Below are positions 1-6,831 of a DNA stretch of 7,746 nucleotides, in pieces (position 1 is the first letter of the stretch; every line of letters begins with the position of its first letter). The stretch is from Prevotellaceae bacterium. Lineage in GTDB: Bacteria; Bacteroidota; Bacteroidia; Bacteroidales; UBA932. The notes under the pieces are model-generated. The model ran no database searches. It was given only the letters and a program-made list of their open reading frames with translations, and was not told the DNA's origin. The translations under genes and the position numbers were made by a program. Where the stretch lies: NCBI GenBank assembly GCA_031259225.1, contig JAIRLT010000236.1, positions 1 to 7,746 on the forward strand, given 5' to 3'.

Positions 1-371
1 GAGGTGGATCAAGCGGCTCAACGGGTATCGTACAAGGTATTTGTCCGTCCGGTTGGTTATTGCCTATCCGGGCTACCTATAATACTCTTGCTACCTCTGT
101 TGCCACATTGACGAGTGTAGGTGCGAGTTTGAGAGGCAAGACTAAAGTAGGCTGTACGGGCGGTACGGATTTTTTTGGATTTGCGAGTATTGTGGCTATC
201 TGCAATGGAACGGTGACTGATTATGACAACTTTTATACCAACGATGCCGGACGAGAAGATGGTTTCATTCTAGACTACGATGCCAATTGGGCATATAAAT
301 GTGGGGCTTATAAAGTAAATGATGAAGGTGAATGTCATACAGCTGTCGTGCGTTGCTTCCGCCAATTGTAA
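1..371 (+). CDS. FISUMP-domain secreted protein, C-terminal fragment (5' end outside window)
   Basis: The frame is open from base 3 to the TAA at 369-371, giving 122 residues with no plausible start, so this is the C-terminal part of a longer protein. The pattern matches the Fibrobacter succinogenes major paralogous domain (TIGR02145-like): a GICPSGWLLP motif near residue 12, a G-x-SLRGK stretch, a TDFFGFASI segment, and a C-terminal AVVRCFRQL resembling the family's usual 'SVRCV+D' ending. There are six cysteines (about residues 14, 51, 67, 100, 111, 118), which suggests an extracytoplasmic, disulfide-bonded fold. FISUMP domains occur in surface or secreted proteins of Bacteroidetes and Fibrobacteres; their biochemical role is unknown. 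The fragment begins with a Gly/Ser-rich stretch (GGSSGSTG), possibly a linker or a loop of the domain. A TTG at base 60 can be read as a start, but it lies inside the conserved motif and is not credible. No strong terminator follows. Confidence 0.72.
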   Translation, partial: GGSSGSTGIVQGICPSGWLLPIRATYNTLATSVATLTSVGASLRGKTKVGCTGGTDFFGFASIVAICNGTVTDYDNFYTNDAGREDGFILDYDANWAYKCGAYKVNDEGECHTAVVRCFRQL

Positions 372-508
372 TGTTGTTGCGATTTGAAATTCCTTCCGGC
401 ACAAACGTACGAAACTTTTGGCGTGCATTTACAAATGTTCAGGAAGAATTTAATGGACTAATATTTTCATTGTAATTTTTTTCCGCCCTTTCCCGCCTAA
501 ACATTTAT

Positions 509-539
509 TTCGTTATTCGCAAAAAATATGTTATATTTG
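509..539 (+). promoter_or_regulatory. Probable Bacteroidetes-type promoter for secDF
   Basis: A TATATTTG at 532-539 is an exact match to the Bacteroidetes -7 consensus TAnnTTTG. A TTCG at 509-512 (3 of 4 to TTTG) lies 19 bp upstream as a weak -33 box. Transcription would start near 545, leaving an AT-rich leader of roughly 35-40 nt with no Shine-Dalgarno site, as is usual in this phylum. The rest of the 372-582 spacer shows only a weak long-loop inverted repeat (387-397 against 442-451, one bulge), not good enough to call a terminator for the upstream gene. Confidence 0.6.
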
Positions 540-582
540 CGCCCTTATAATTTTTAATTTATCTATTTAAACTTTTTACATT

Positions 583-3500
583 ATGCAAAATAAAGGCGCC
601 ATCCGTTTAGTAGCTATTTTATTGGGGTTAGCTTGCTTCTATCAATTGTCGTTTACAGTGGTAACGCGCATGGAAGAAAGTACGGCAAAGGAATATGCAG
701 CGGCTGCAGTCGGGCAGTTCCGCCAATCGCCGGAATATGCTGCCATTGATGATAACAACAAGGAATTTTCCGCTGCCAGCTTGGAGCGCGAGCGGGAAAA
801 ATATTACCTTGATTCCGTTTCATCCGAAAAAATATTTTTCCTGTACACTTACAAGGAGTGCAAAGAAAAAGAAATTAATCTGGGTCTTGACCTGCGCGGC
901 GGCATGAACGTAACGCTGGAAGTGTCGGTAATGGACATTGTGAAATCCATGGCAAACCAGAATGCCTCGCCTTACCTTCACGAGGCATTGGGCATCGCTA
1001 CGAAAAACTACAAGGAAACCGGCGGCGACTTTGTTTCGCTCTTGGGGGATGCTTGGGGTCAGGTAGCGTCCGGACGTTCGCTTGCCGACGAATTTAGCTA
1101 TGAGTTGCAGTATGTCCGCAAAGAAACCCGCCAACTGACCAATACGGAAGTATTGGCAGTTCTTCGCTCCGACGCTGAAAGCGCCATAGCCAATTCATTT
1201 AATGTATTGCGCAACCGTATCGACCATTTTGGCGTAATACAGCCGAATATCCAGCGCCTGGCTAATTCCGGGCGTATTTTAGTGGAATTGCCCGGCGTGA
1301 AAGAGCCGGAACGGGTACGCAAATTATTGCAGGGAACCGCTTCCCTCGAATTTTGGACAACCTATGAAAACAGCGAAATTTACCAGGCGCTGGTAGAAGC
1401 CAACCGTTTGATTAAAGAAATGCAACTGGCGGAACGTCCCGCAACGGAGGATACCCCTACAGCCGTTGCCGATACAAATTCATTATCGTCGCTGGCACAG
1501 CAAAGCGATTCGCTGGCAGCCGCGCAAAATATGGAAAAAGAATACCCGTTATTTTCTATCCTTTCGCCGTCGGTAGACCCGCAAACAAATACCCTGCTAA
1601 CGGGCGCCTGCATTGGGCATGCACACTACCGCGATACGGCAAAAATCAACACATGGTTGCGCCTGCCGCAAATCCAGGCGTTATTCCCTCGGGAATTTGT
1701 TCCTACATGGACAGTGAAACCGGAAAAACGGTATAACAATGCAGGACGGGAAGAAGACCGCTTTGAACTGGTCGCCATAAAAAATACTTCCGACGGCAAA
1801 GCGCCCCTTGACGGCGGCGTGGTTACCGACGCCCGCCTGACGTATGGGCAAACGGGCAATGCCGAAGTAGAAATGAATATGAATGCCGAAGGCGCCCGCA
1901 TTTGGGCGCGTCTCACTGCCGACGCCTCTCGGGACGGCAAGAAATGTATTGCCATCATTTTGGACGGCGCAGTGTATTCTTACCCGCGCGTGCAGAATGA
2001 AATTACCGGCGGACGTTCGCAAATCACCGGTAACTTCACCATCTCTGAAGCTACCGACTTGGCAAACGTATTAAAATCGGGTAAACTTCCGGCGCCGGCG
2101 CATATTGTGCAGGAAGCAGTGGTAGGACCTTCGCTCGGCGAAGAATCCATCAATGCCGGGTTGCTGTCGTTCCTTATAGCATTCCTGCTGGTGTTGGGTT
2201 ACATGCTGTTCTTTTATAACGGCGCCGGCGTAGTAGCAAATGTTGCCTTAATTACAAACGTGTTCTTCCTTTTCGGCACGTTGGTTTCTTTTGGGGCGGT
2301 GCTTACGTTGCCCGGTATTGCCGGTATTGTCCTTACGCTGGGTATGGCGGTGGATGCGAATGTGCTTATTTACGAACGTATCAAAGAAGAACTGCGCGGC
2401 GGTAAAAGTTTGCGGCTCGCCGTTACCGACGGCTATAAGAATGCCTATTCCGCTATCGTGGACGGCAACTTGACAACCATTATTACCGGTATTGTATTAT
2501 TTGTATTCGGCTCCGGACCTATCCAGGGTTTTGCCACCACATTGGTAATAGGTATCATTACTTCTTTGTTTACCTCTATTTTCGTTACGCGCCTGTTGTT
2601 TGAAAGCCGTTTGAGCAAAGGAAAGAACATTACTTTTGACAATAAACTTACACACAATTTCCTTACAAGTACAAAAATTGATTTTGTATCCTTACGTAAA
2701 TTCGCTTATATCCTTTCTGTGTCTATAGTAGTGATAGGTTTGGCGTTTATATTCACCAAAGGCTTCACGTATGGTGTAGATTTCACCGGTGGGCGGACGT
2801 ATGTCGTGCGCTTCGACAAACCGGTTTCGACCAATGACGTGCGTTCGGCAATACTCGCAGAAATGAGCGGCGGCGCAACCGAAGTAAAACAATTCGGTTC
2901 CGAAAACCAAATAAAGATTACGACGACATTCATGATTGAAGACAACTCGGCAGCGGTAGATACGTTGGTTGCCCAGAAATTATATACCACCCTGAAACCT
3001 TTCTTTGCTGCGGATATCCCGTTGAGTGAATTTACTTCTACTTTGGAAAATCCCAACGGGATTAGAAGTTCCGATTTTGTAGGACCTACTATTGCCAGCG
3101 ATATTAAACGCGATGCCGTCATAGCCGTAATAATTGCGCTATTTGCCATTTTCCTCTATATCGCAGCCCGTTTCCGCAATTGGGTTTGGGGAACAGGCGG
3201 CGTGCTCGGGTTAGTATTCTGTACGATATTTACGATAAGTTTCTTCTCTATTTTCTCCGGCATACTGCCGTTTAGCTTGGATGTTGATCAAACCTTTATT
3301 GCGGCGGTGCTGACGATTATCGGGTATGCGATTAACGATGCAGTGGTTATTTTCGACCGTATTCGCGAATACCGCACGTTGTATCCGAAACGTGATTTGC
3401 GGCAAAATGTCAATGAAGCGCTGAACAGTACGCTGGCGCGCACGGTGAACACCAGCGTATCTACACTGGTTGTATTGATTGCTATTGCGATTTTCGGCGG

Positions 3501-3636
3501 CGAAGTTATCCGTGGATTTTCGGTGGCGTTAATCGTCGGTATCCTGGCAAGTATTTACGCAACGCTATTTGTTGGTACGCCTATTGTATATGACTTGTAT
3601 GGACGTAAACAGAAAAAAGAATTAGAGAAAAAATAA
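583..3636 (+). CDS. secDF: Protein translocase subunit SecDF (fused SecD-SecF)
   Basis: Inner-membrane RND-type accessory subunit of the SecYEG translocon; it uses the proton gradient to help pull preproteins out on the periplasmic side. At 1017 residues the length fits the fused Bacteroidetes form. SecD half: N-terminal membrane helix about 7-26; GLDLRGG at 101-107; periplasmic P1 region with RNRIDHFGV near 210-220, LDGG at 409-412 and LDGAVYSYPRV at 460-470; VGPSLGEESINAG at 514-526 followed by membrane helices; proton-pathway motif GMAVDANVLIYERI at 587-600 with Asp591 and Arg599. SecF half: membrane helix about 706-725, GVDFTGG at 731-737, VGPTIASDI near 833-841, then helices with GYAINDAVVIFDRIRE at 914-929, including Asp919 and Asp925-Arg926. 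The tail is Lys/Glu-rich. A polar Ala/Ser/Thr/Gln linker at about 286-315 interrupts P1. The ATG at 583 puts a membrane helix right at the N-terminus and lies just downstream of a good promoter. Transcribed alone, as far as can be seen. Confidence 0.97.
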   Translation: MQNKGAIRLVAILLGLACFYQLSFTVVTRMEESTAKEYAAAAVGQFRQSPEYAAIDDNNKEFSAASLEREREKYYLDSVSSEKIFFLYTYKECKEKEINLGLDLRGGMNVTLEVSVMDIVKSMANQNASPYLHEALGIATKNYKETGGDFVSLLGDAWGQVASGRSLADEFSYELQYVRKETRQLTNTEVLAVLRSDAESAIANSFNVLRNRIDHFGVIQPNIQRLANSGRILVELPGVKEPERVRKLLQGTASLEFWTTYENSEIYQALVEANRLIKEMQLAERPATEDTPTAVADTNSLSSLAQQSDSLAAAQNMEKEYPLFSILSPSVDPQTNTLLTGACIGHAHYRDTAKINTWLRLPQIQALFPREFVPTWTVKPEKRYNNAGREEDRFELVAIKNTSDGKAPLDGGVVTDARLTYGQTGNAEVEMNMNAEGARIWARLTADASRDGKKCIAIILDGAVYSYPRVQNEITGGRSQITGNFTISEATDLANVLKSGKLPAPAHIVQEAVVGPSLGEESINAGLLSFLIAFLLVLGYMLFFYNGAGVVANVALITNVFFLFGTLVSFGAVLTLPGIAGIVLTLGMAVDANVLIYERIKEELRGGKSLRLAVTDGYKNAYSAIVDGNLTTIITGIVLFVFGSGPIQGFATTLVIGIITSLFTSIFVTRLLFESRLSKGKNITFDNKLTHNFLTSTKIDFVSLRKFAYILSVSIVVIGLAFIFTKGFTYGVDFTGGRTYVVRFDKPVSTNDVRSAILAEMSGGATEVKQFGSENQIKITTTFMIEDNSAAVDTLVAQKLYTTLKPFFAADIPLSEFTSTLENPNGIRSSDFVGPTIASDIKRDAVIAVIIALFAIFLYIAARFRNWVWGTGGVLGLVFCTIFTISFFSIFSGILPFSLDVDQTFIAAVLTIIGYAINDAVVIFDRIREYRTLYPKRDLRQNVNEALNSTLARTVNTSVSTLVVLIAIAIFGGEVIRGFSVALIVGILASIYATLFVGTPIVYDLYGRKQKKELEKK

Positions 3637-3667
3637 ATGCGGTATTTTTAGTATATTCCATGACGAA

Positions 3668-3716
3668 CTTTTTATAGTAAGTACGTCCTCAAATATCGGG
3701 AAAATACTATAAAAAG
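3668..3716. repeat. 12-bp perfect inverted repeat downstream of secDF
   Basis: CTTTTTATAGTA (3668-3679) is the exact reverse complement of TACTATAAAAAG (3705-3716), with a 25-nt loop. It starts 32 bp after the secDF stop. As RNA it could fold into an AU-rich stem at the secDF 3' end, but no U-tract follows, so a classical intrinsic terminator is not supported. It could be an mRNA-stabilising 3' stem, a protein-binding operator or remnant element ends. Function not assigned. Confidence 0.6.
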
Positions 3717-3738
3717 CCCATGTGAATTATACACATTG

Positions 3739-3758
3739 GAAAAAAAAATGAAAAAAAA
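3739..3758. repeat. A-tract direct repeat, copy 1 (G-A9-TG-A8)
   Basis: Twenty bases identical to 3862-3881, with start points 123 bp apart. Runs of nine and eight A are typical of intrinsically curved DNA. Unlike copy 2, no -33 or -7 promoter boxes follow this copy at the expected distances. Confidence 0.7.
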
Positions 3759-3861
3759 CAGTAAATTTTTTTTAAACACTTTTTAAACATTTAAAATACT
3801 TATTATGATTTGTTTATAATCAAAAATAATATGGATTTTGATGTAAAATAACAGGTTGGGA

Positions 3862-3881
3862 GAAAAAAAAATGAAAAAAAA
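3862..3881. repeat. A-tract direct repeat, copy 2, abutting the HU promoter
   Basis: Second identical copy of the G-A9-TG-A8 sequence. It ends within one base of the TTTTG -33 box of the HU promoter, where an UP-element-like or curved A-tract would be expected to increase promoter activity. That role is inferred from position and composition only. Confidence 0.65.
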
Positions 3882-3882
3882 T

Positions 3883-3913
3883 TTTGAAAAATATAAAGAA
3901 TACTGTACATTTG
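3883..3913 (+). promoter_or_regulatory. Bacteroidetes consensus promoter for the HU gene
   Basis: TTTG at 3883-3886 and TACATTTG at 3906-3913 are separated by exactly 19 bp. This is a full match to the primary sigma factor (sigma-ABfr type) consensus TTTG-N19-TAnnTTTG. Transcription would start around 3920, giving a leader of about 58 nt that is almost entirely A/T and has no Shine-Dalgarno. A consensus promoter suits an abundant protein such as HU. Confidence 0.85.
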
Positions 3914-3977
3914 CACCATAAAAGTTTAAACACTTATATTAAACACTAATTATTCACTTAATTTAAAAATTACAATT

Positions 3978-4250
3978 ATGAACAAAGCAGAATTAATTGA
4001 TGCTATTGCTAAAAAAGCAGGTTTGACAAAAGCTGACGCTAAACGCGGATTAGACGCTTTCATTGGCGTTACTGCAGCTTCGTTGAAAAAAGGTGATCGT
4101 ATTGCCTTGGTAGGTTTTGGCTCTTTCTCCGTTGCTAAACGCAGCGCGCGTATGGGTCGTAACCCCCGCACAGGTGCTACTATCAAAATCGCTGCTCGCA
4201 AGGTAGTCAAATTCAAAGCTGGTGCCGAACTTAACGCTCTTGTTAAGTAA
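3978..4250 (+). CDS. HU-family nucleoid DNA-binding protein
   Basis: Small basic histone-like protein that binds and bends DNA as a dimer, compacting the nucleoid and assisting replication, recombination and transcription. The 90-residue length is typical of HU/IHF monomers. The N-terminal dimerisation helices (MNKAELIDAIAKKAGLTKAD) are followed by the family signature GFGSFSVAKRSARMGRNPRTG at about residues 46-66. This ends in the flexible arm with the RNP motif (Arg-Asn-Pro, about 61-63), whose proline intercalates into DNA, and then KIAARKVVKFKAGAELNALVK. The ATG at 3978 gives the exact family N-terminus. The gene stands alone, with its own consensus promoter and a strong terminator 21 bp after the stop. 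It is clearly HU-like rather than the longer Bacteroidetes variants with C-terminal extensions; I cannot tell HU-alpha from HU-beta types. Confidence 0.96.
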   Translation: MNKAELIDAIAKKAGLTKADAKRGLDAFIGVTAASLKKGDRIALVGFGSFSVAKRSARMGRNPRTGATIKIAARKVVKFKAGAELNALVK

Positions 4251-4271
4251 GCGCCTTCTAAAAAGAAAAAT

Positions 4272-4302
4272 AAAGGAGAACCTATCCGGTTCTCCTTTTT
4301 TT
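4272..4302 (+). terminator. Intrinsic terminator of the HU gene
   Basis: AAAGGAGAACC (4272-4282) pairs perfectly with GGTTCTCCTTT (4288-4298) around a 5-nt loop, giving an 11-bp stem. It runs into a seven-T tract (4296-4302). It ends only 23 bp before the start codon of the TonB-dependent receptor gene. Confidence 0.92.
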
Positions 4303-4305
4303 ATT

Positions 4306-4319
4306 TATATTTACATTTT
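4306..4319 (+). promoter_or_regulatory. Weak candidate -7 box(es) for the receptor gene
   Basis: TATATTTA (4306-4313) and TACATTTT (4312-4319) each match TAnnTTTG at 7 of the 8 consensus positions, failing at the final G. Neither has a TTTG -33 box at 19-20 bp upstream; that position falls inside the terminator stem. They are the only promoter-like sequence I see between the HU terminator and the receptor ATG, and transcripts from them would be nearly leaderless. Read-through from HU is the alternative. Confidence 0.25.
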
Positions 4320-4325
4320 TATTTT

Positions 4326-6671
4326 ATGCTGTTGAAAAATATACTTTATATAATATTTCTTTCTTTCTTCCTGCCTTTTAATGCTGTTGCGCAACGAAAT
4401 GTAAGTATTACCGGAACGGTGAGTAATGGAAAAGAGTTGCTGGCAGGAGCAACTGTTTTTGTACAAAAAGCGGCTACCGGCACGCAAACCGACATAAACG
4501 GGCAATATAAATTTTCTTTGCCGGCAGGCGTGCATACAATTCTTGTAGCATATATCGGTTATAAAGATCTGCTGCAAACCGTCGATTTGCGGAGCGACAC
4601 GGTTATCCATTTCCAAATGGAAGAAGAAAGCATCAATTTGGACGAGGTTATTGTAACGTCGAAGCAAGCTAATATTAACGTTGTCCGTCCGGAAATGGGA
4701 CTGGAAAAATTAAGCAGCGTACAAATCCGGCAAATCCCGTCGCTCATGGGGGAAGTGGATATTTTGAAAGCCATACAACTGTTGCCGGGCGTGCAGGCAA
4801 CCAGTGAAGGAACGTCAGGCTTTAGCGTGCGCGGCGGCAGCCCCGACCAGAATTTGATACTTTTTGAAGATGCTACTATTTACAACGCTTCGCACCTCAT
4901 GGGTTTTTTCTCGGTATTCAATAATGATGCGGTAGGCGATATTTCATTGTATAAAGGCGATATTCCCGCATCACATGGCGGACGGCTTTCGTCGTTGCTG
5001 GATGTAACGGCGCGGGAAGGCGCGCCGGACTGGGGCGTGTCGGCAGGAATAGGAATTATCGCAAGCCGCCTGCTGGTGGAAGGTCCGGTGTTGTCCGACA
5101 AAATTACTTTCCTACTGGCTGGACGCCGGACGTACGCCGACCTGTTCCTGCCGTTGGCTGCACAAGAAAATATAAGGGGGGTGGATATTCATTTCTCAGA
5201 CGTGAATGCTAAAATACAAGCCCGCATAGGCACCGCTGATTTTCTTTCGCTCACCGGATACTACGGTCGCGACGTGTTTAAAAATAATGACATCGGGATG
5301 AATTTTAGCAACGTGGCGTATACCTTGCGGTGGAAGCATTTGTTTTCGGACAATTTTTTTTCGCATATAGAAATACTCGGCAGTTCGTACGATTATCGGA
5401 TGGAAGCTACCACCTCGGCGCTGACGGGCTTGTGGGATGCCTATATCATCGATAACGGCTTGCGCACCGATTTTATATATTCTTACGGCGAAGATAATAA
5501 TTTCCGTTTCGGCTACCACAGCACTTTCCACCGTTTTGCACCGGGCGACGGACGCGGTATTCTGCCCAATGGCAACGAATATTTTATACATATTGCCAAG
5601 AAAAAGGCATGGGAAAATTCCCTGTATTTCGCCGACCAGCGCCGGGTATCGGAGCATTTGACATTGAAATACGGCTTGCGTGCTACACGGTTCGACAACA
5701 TTGGTCCGACAACCGATTACCGCATTAACGACCAGTATGCAGTGGCGGCAGGCGATACGGTGCAGGTGGCGGCGGGACGGTTCTACAATCATTATTACGG
5801 TATCGAGCCGCGCGTGGGCGCTGTGTGGGCATTCAACGGACAGTGGTCGGTGAAAGCGTCGTATTCGCGCACGGAGCAATATGTGCACCTGCTTACGATG
5901 TCCACCGCCGGCTCACCGCTGGATATATGGGTGCCGTCGAACCTGAGTATAAAACCGGAAACGGCGCAGCAAGCAGCCGCCGGCGTATTTGCCAATTTTT
6001 TTGATAATACATTGGAAACATCGCTCGAAGTGTATTATAAAAAACTGAACCATGTCATAGATTTCAAAGACCACCCGCAAGTACTGGCAAATGATGTGGT
6101 GGAAACGGAAATACGTACCGGCAGTGGCAAGAATTACGGTATCGAACTGATGGTGCGGAAAAATAAAGGGAAAATACACGGTTGGGTGAGTTATACCTGG
6201 TCGCGCGCGTTCCGCACGATTGACGGCATCAACGAGGGGAGTCCTTATTCGGCGCCATACGACAAACCGCATAGCATTAATATTGTCCTGTCATACGATA
6301 TTTCCAAACGGTTGTCGGCGTCGCTCAACTGGATTTATGCTACCGGGCAGCCGGTAACTTTTCCGGAGGCTTATTATGAATTCGGCGCTAACCGTATCCC
6401 GGTGTACACGCAACGGAATACTTACCGTTTTCCCGATTATCACCGCATGGATGCTTCGCTTACCATACAGTTAGGAAAATTGCGCCCCCATAAAAAATGG
6501 ACACATGAATTGAATATTTCTGTCTATAATTTGTACGGCAAGAAAAATCCATGGATTATCTCGTTCCGCACAGATACGGACGGCAGCCAATATGCCCAGA
6601 TGACTTATTTGTTCGGCATCGTGCCGTCGGTCAGCTACAATATTAAATTTGGAATTAGGAGTAAAGAGTAA
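4326..6671 (+). CDS. TonB-dependent outer-membrane receptor with carboxypeptidase-regulatory-like N-terminal domain
   Basis: Outer-membrane beta-barrel that takes up a ligand using energy passed from TonB-ExbB-ExbD. A signal peptide covers residues 1-22 (hydrophobic core 6-18, cleavage likely AVA|Q). A CarboxypepD_reg-like beta-sandwich follows at about 27-98 (ITGTVSNGKELLAGATVFV ... TDINGQYKFSLPAG). The LDEVIVTSK linker at 105-113 leads to the plug at about 120-235, with VRGGSPDQNLILFEDATIYN starting at 168 and YKGDIPASHGGRLSSLLDV. The rest is barrel. At 781 residues it is shorter than SusC proteins (about 1000), and the next gene encodes a DUF4249-type lipoprotein rather than SusD, so it belongs to the SusC-independent receptor class often found with DUF4249. 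Ligand unknown. The barrel should end at the aromatic Phe775 (PSVSYNIKF); six extra residues (GIRSKE) are read from what looks like the start of a repeat array. The ATG at 4326 begins the signal peptide directly. Confidence 0.94.
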   Translation: MLLKNILYIIFLSFFLPFNAVAQRNVSITGTVSNGKELLAGATVFVQKAATGTQTDINGQYKFSLPAGVHTILVAYIGYKDLLQTVDLRSDTVIHFQMEEESINLDEVIVTSKQANINVVRPEMGLEKLSSVQIRQIPSLMGEVDILKAIQLLPGVQATSEGTSGFSVRGGSPDQNLILFEDATIYNASHLMGFFSVFNNDAVGDISLYKGDIPASHGGRLSSLLDVTAREGAPDWGVSAGIGIIASRLLVEGPVLSDKITFLLAGRRTYADLFLPLAAQENIRGVDIHFSDVNAKIQARIGTADFLSLTGYYGRDVFKNNDIGMNFSNVAYTLRWKHLFSDNFFSHIEILGSSYDYRMEATTSALTGLWDAYIIDNGLRTDFIYSYGEDNNFRFGYHSTFHRFAPGDGRGILPNGNEYFIHIAKKKAWENSLYFADQRRVSEHLTLKYGLRATRFDNIGPTTDYRINDQYAVAAGDTVQVAAGRFYNHYYGIEPRVGAVWAFNGQWSVKASYSRTEQYVHLLTMSTAGSPLDIWVPSNLSIKPETAQQAAAGVFANFFDNTLETSLEVYYKKLNHVIDFKDHPQVLANDVVETEIRTGSGKNYGIELMVRKNKGKIHGWVSYTWSRAFRTIDGINEGSPYSAPYDKPHSINIVLSYDISKRLSASLNWIYATGQPVTFPEAYYEFGANRIPVYTQRNTYRFPDYHRMDASLTIQLGKLRPHKKWTHELNISVYNLYGKKNPWIISFRTDTDGSQYAQMTYLFGIVPSVSYNIKFGIRSKE

Positions 6672-6672
6672 A

Positions 6673-6812
6673 GGGTGAAAGGTGAAAGGGTGAAAGGGTG
6701 AAAGGTGAAAAGGTGAAAAGGTGAAATGGTGAAAAGGTGAAATGGTAAAAGGGTGAAAAGGTGAAATGGTGAAAAGGTGAAAGGGTAAAAGGGTGAAAAG
6801 GTGAAGGGTAAA
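6673..6812 (+). repeat. Short tandem repeat array, 7-8 bp GGTGAAA-type unit, about 18 copies
   Basis: Units are mostly 8 bp of the form (G/A/T)GGTGAAA, with a few 7-bp units (6681-6687, 6704-6710, 6799-6805) and GGTAAAA variants (6743-6750, 6783-6790). A higher-order 40-bp block at 6719-6758 is repeated at 6759-6798 with a single mismatch (T6743 against G6783), showing recent block duplication. Related degenerate TAAAGAG/TAAAGGG units start before or at the receptor stop codon. The transcript would be purine-rich and unstructured. It lies between the receptor and the lipoprotein gene. The minus strand stays open through this region, but its Phe/Pro/His/Thr/Ser peptide is simply the repeat translated. 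Confidence 0.95.
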
Positions 6813-6831
6813 GCGGGATGTGTGCATTAAG

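Larger units (their letters stand above)
3637..3977. other. AT-rich intergenic region between secDF and the HU gene
   Basis: These 341 bp hold no convincing gene. From left to right they contain a 12-bp perfect inverted repeat (3668-3716), a small imperfect hairpin with ATGTG/CACAT arms (3720-3736), two identical G-A9-TG-A8 tracts, an A8/T8 hairpin candidate (3751-3773), the HU promoter (3883-3913) and an AT-rich HU leader with a repeated TAAACACT octamer. I see no classical GC-rich terminator with a T-tail for secDF. Two micro-ORFs (3748-3786, 3871-3921) both start ATGAAAAAAAA, but this follows from the A-tract repeat and is not evidence of coding. Confidence 0.7.

Noticed and set aside
60..371. 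Complete small gene starting at TTG 60
   Set aside because: The frame is open to the left edge and the TTG falls inside the conserved CPSGWLLP motif, so this is the tail of a longer gene.
387..451. Terminator for the FISUMP-type gene from AAATTCCTTCC/GGAAGAATTT arms
   Set aside because: The arms are separated by 44 nt, contain a bulge and are not followed by a T-tract at the right distance.
2706..3149. A 147-codon minus-strand frame within secDF
   Set aside because: It is antisense to strongly conserved SecF sequence and has no recognisable features.
3748..3921. Two micro-ORFs with MKKN starts as leader peptides
   Set aside because: The shared start is explained by the A-tract repeat; the second spans the HU promoter and there is no further coding evidence.
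5196..5888. A 230-codon open frame on the minus strand inside the receptor gene
   Set aside because: It lies antisense to a clear TonB-dependent receptor, has an implausible composition rich in Arg, His, Ile and Cys, and has no recognisable domain.
6471..6827. Minus-strand 118-codon frame of Phe/Pro/His/Thr/Ser repeats
   Set aside because: The repetitive peptide is only the translation of the GGTGAAA microsatellite; the rest is antisense to the receptor's 3' end.
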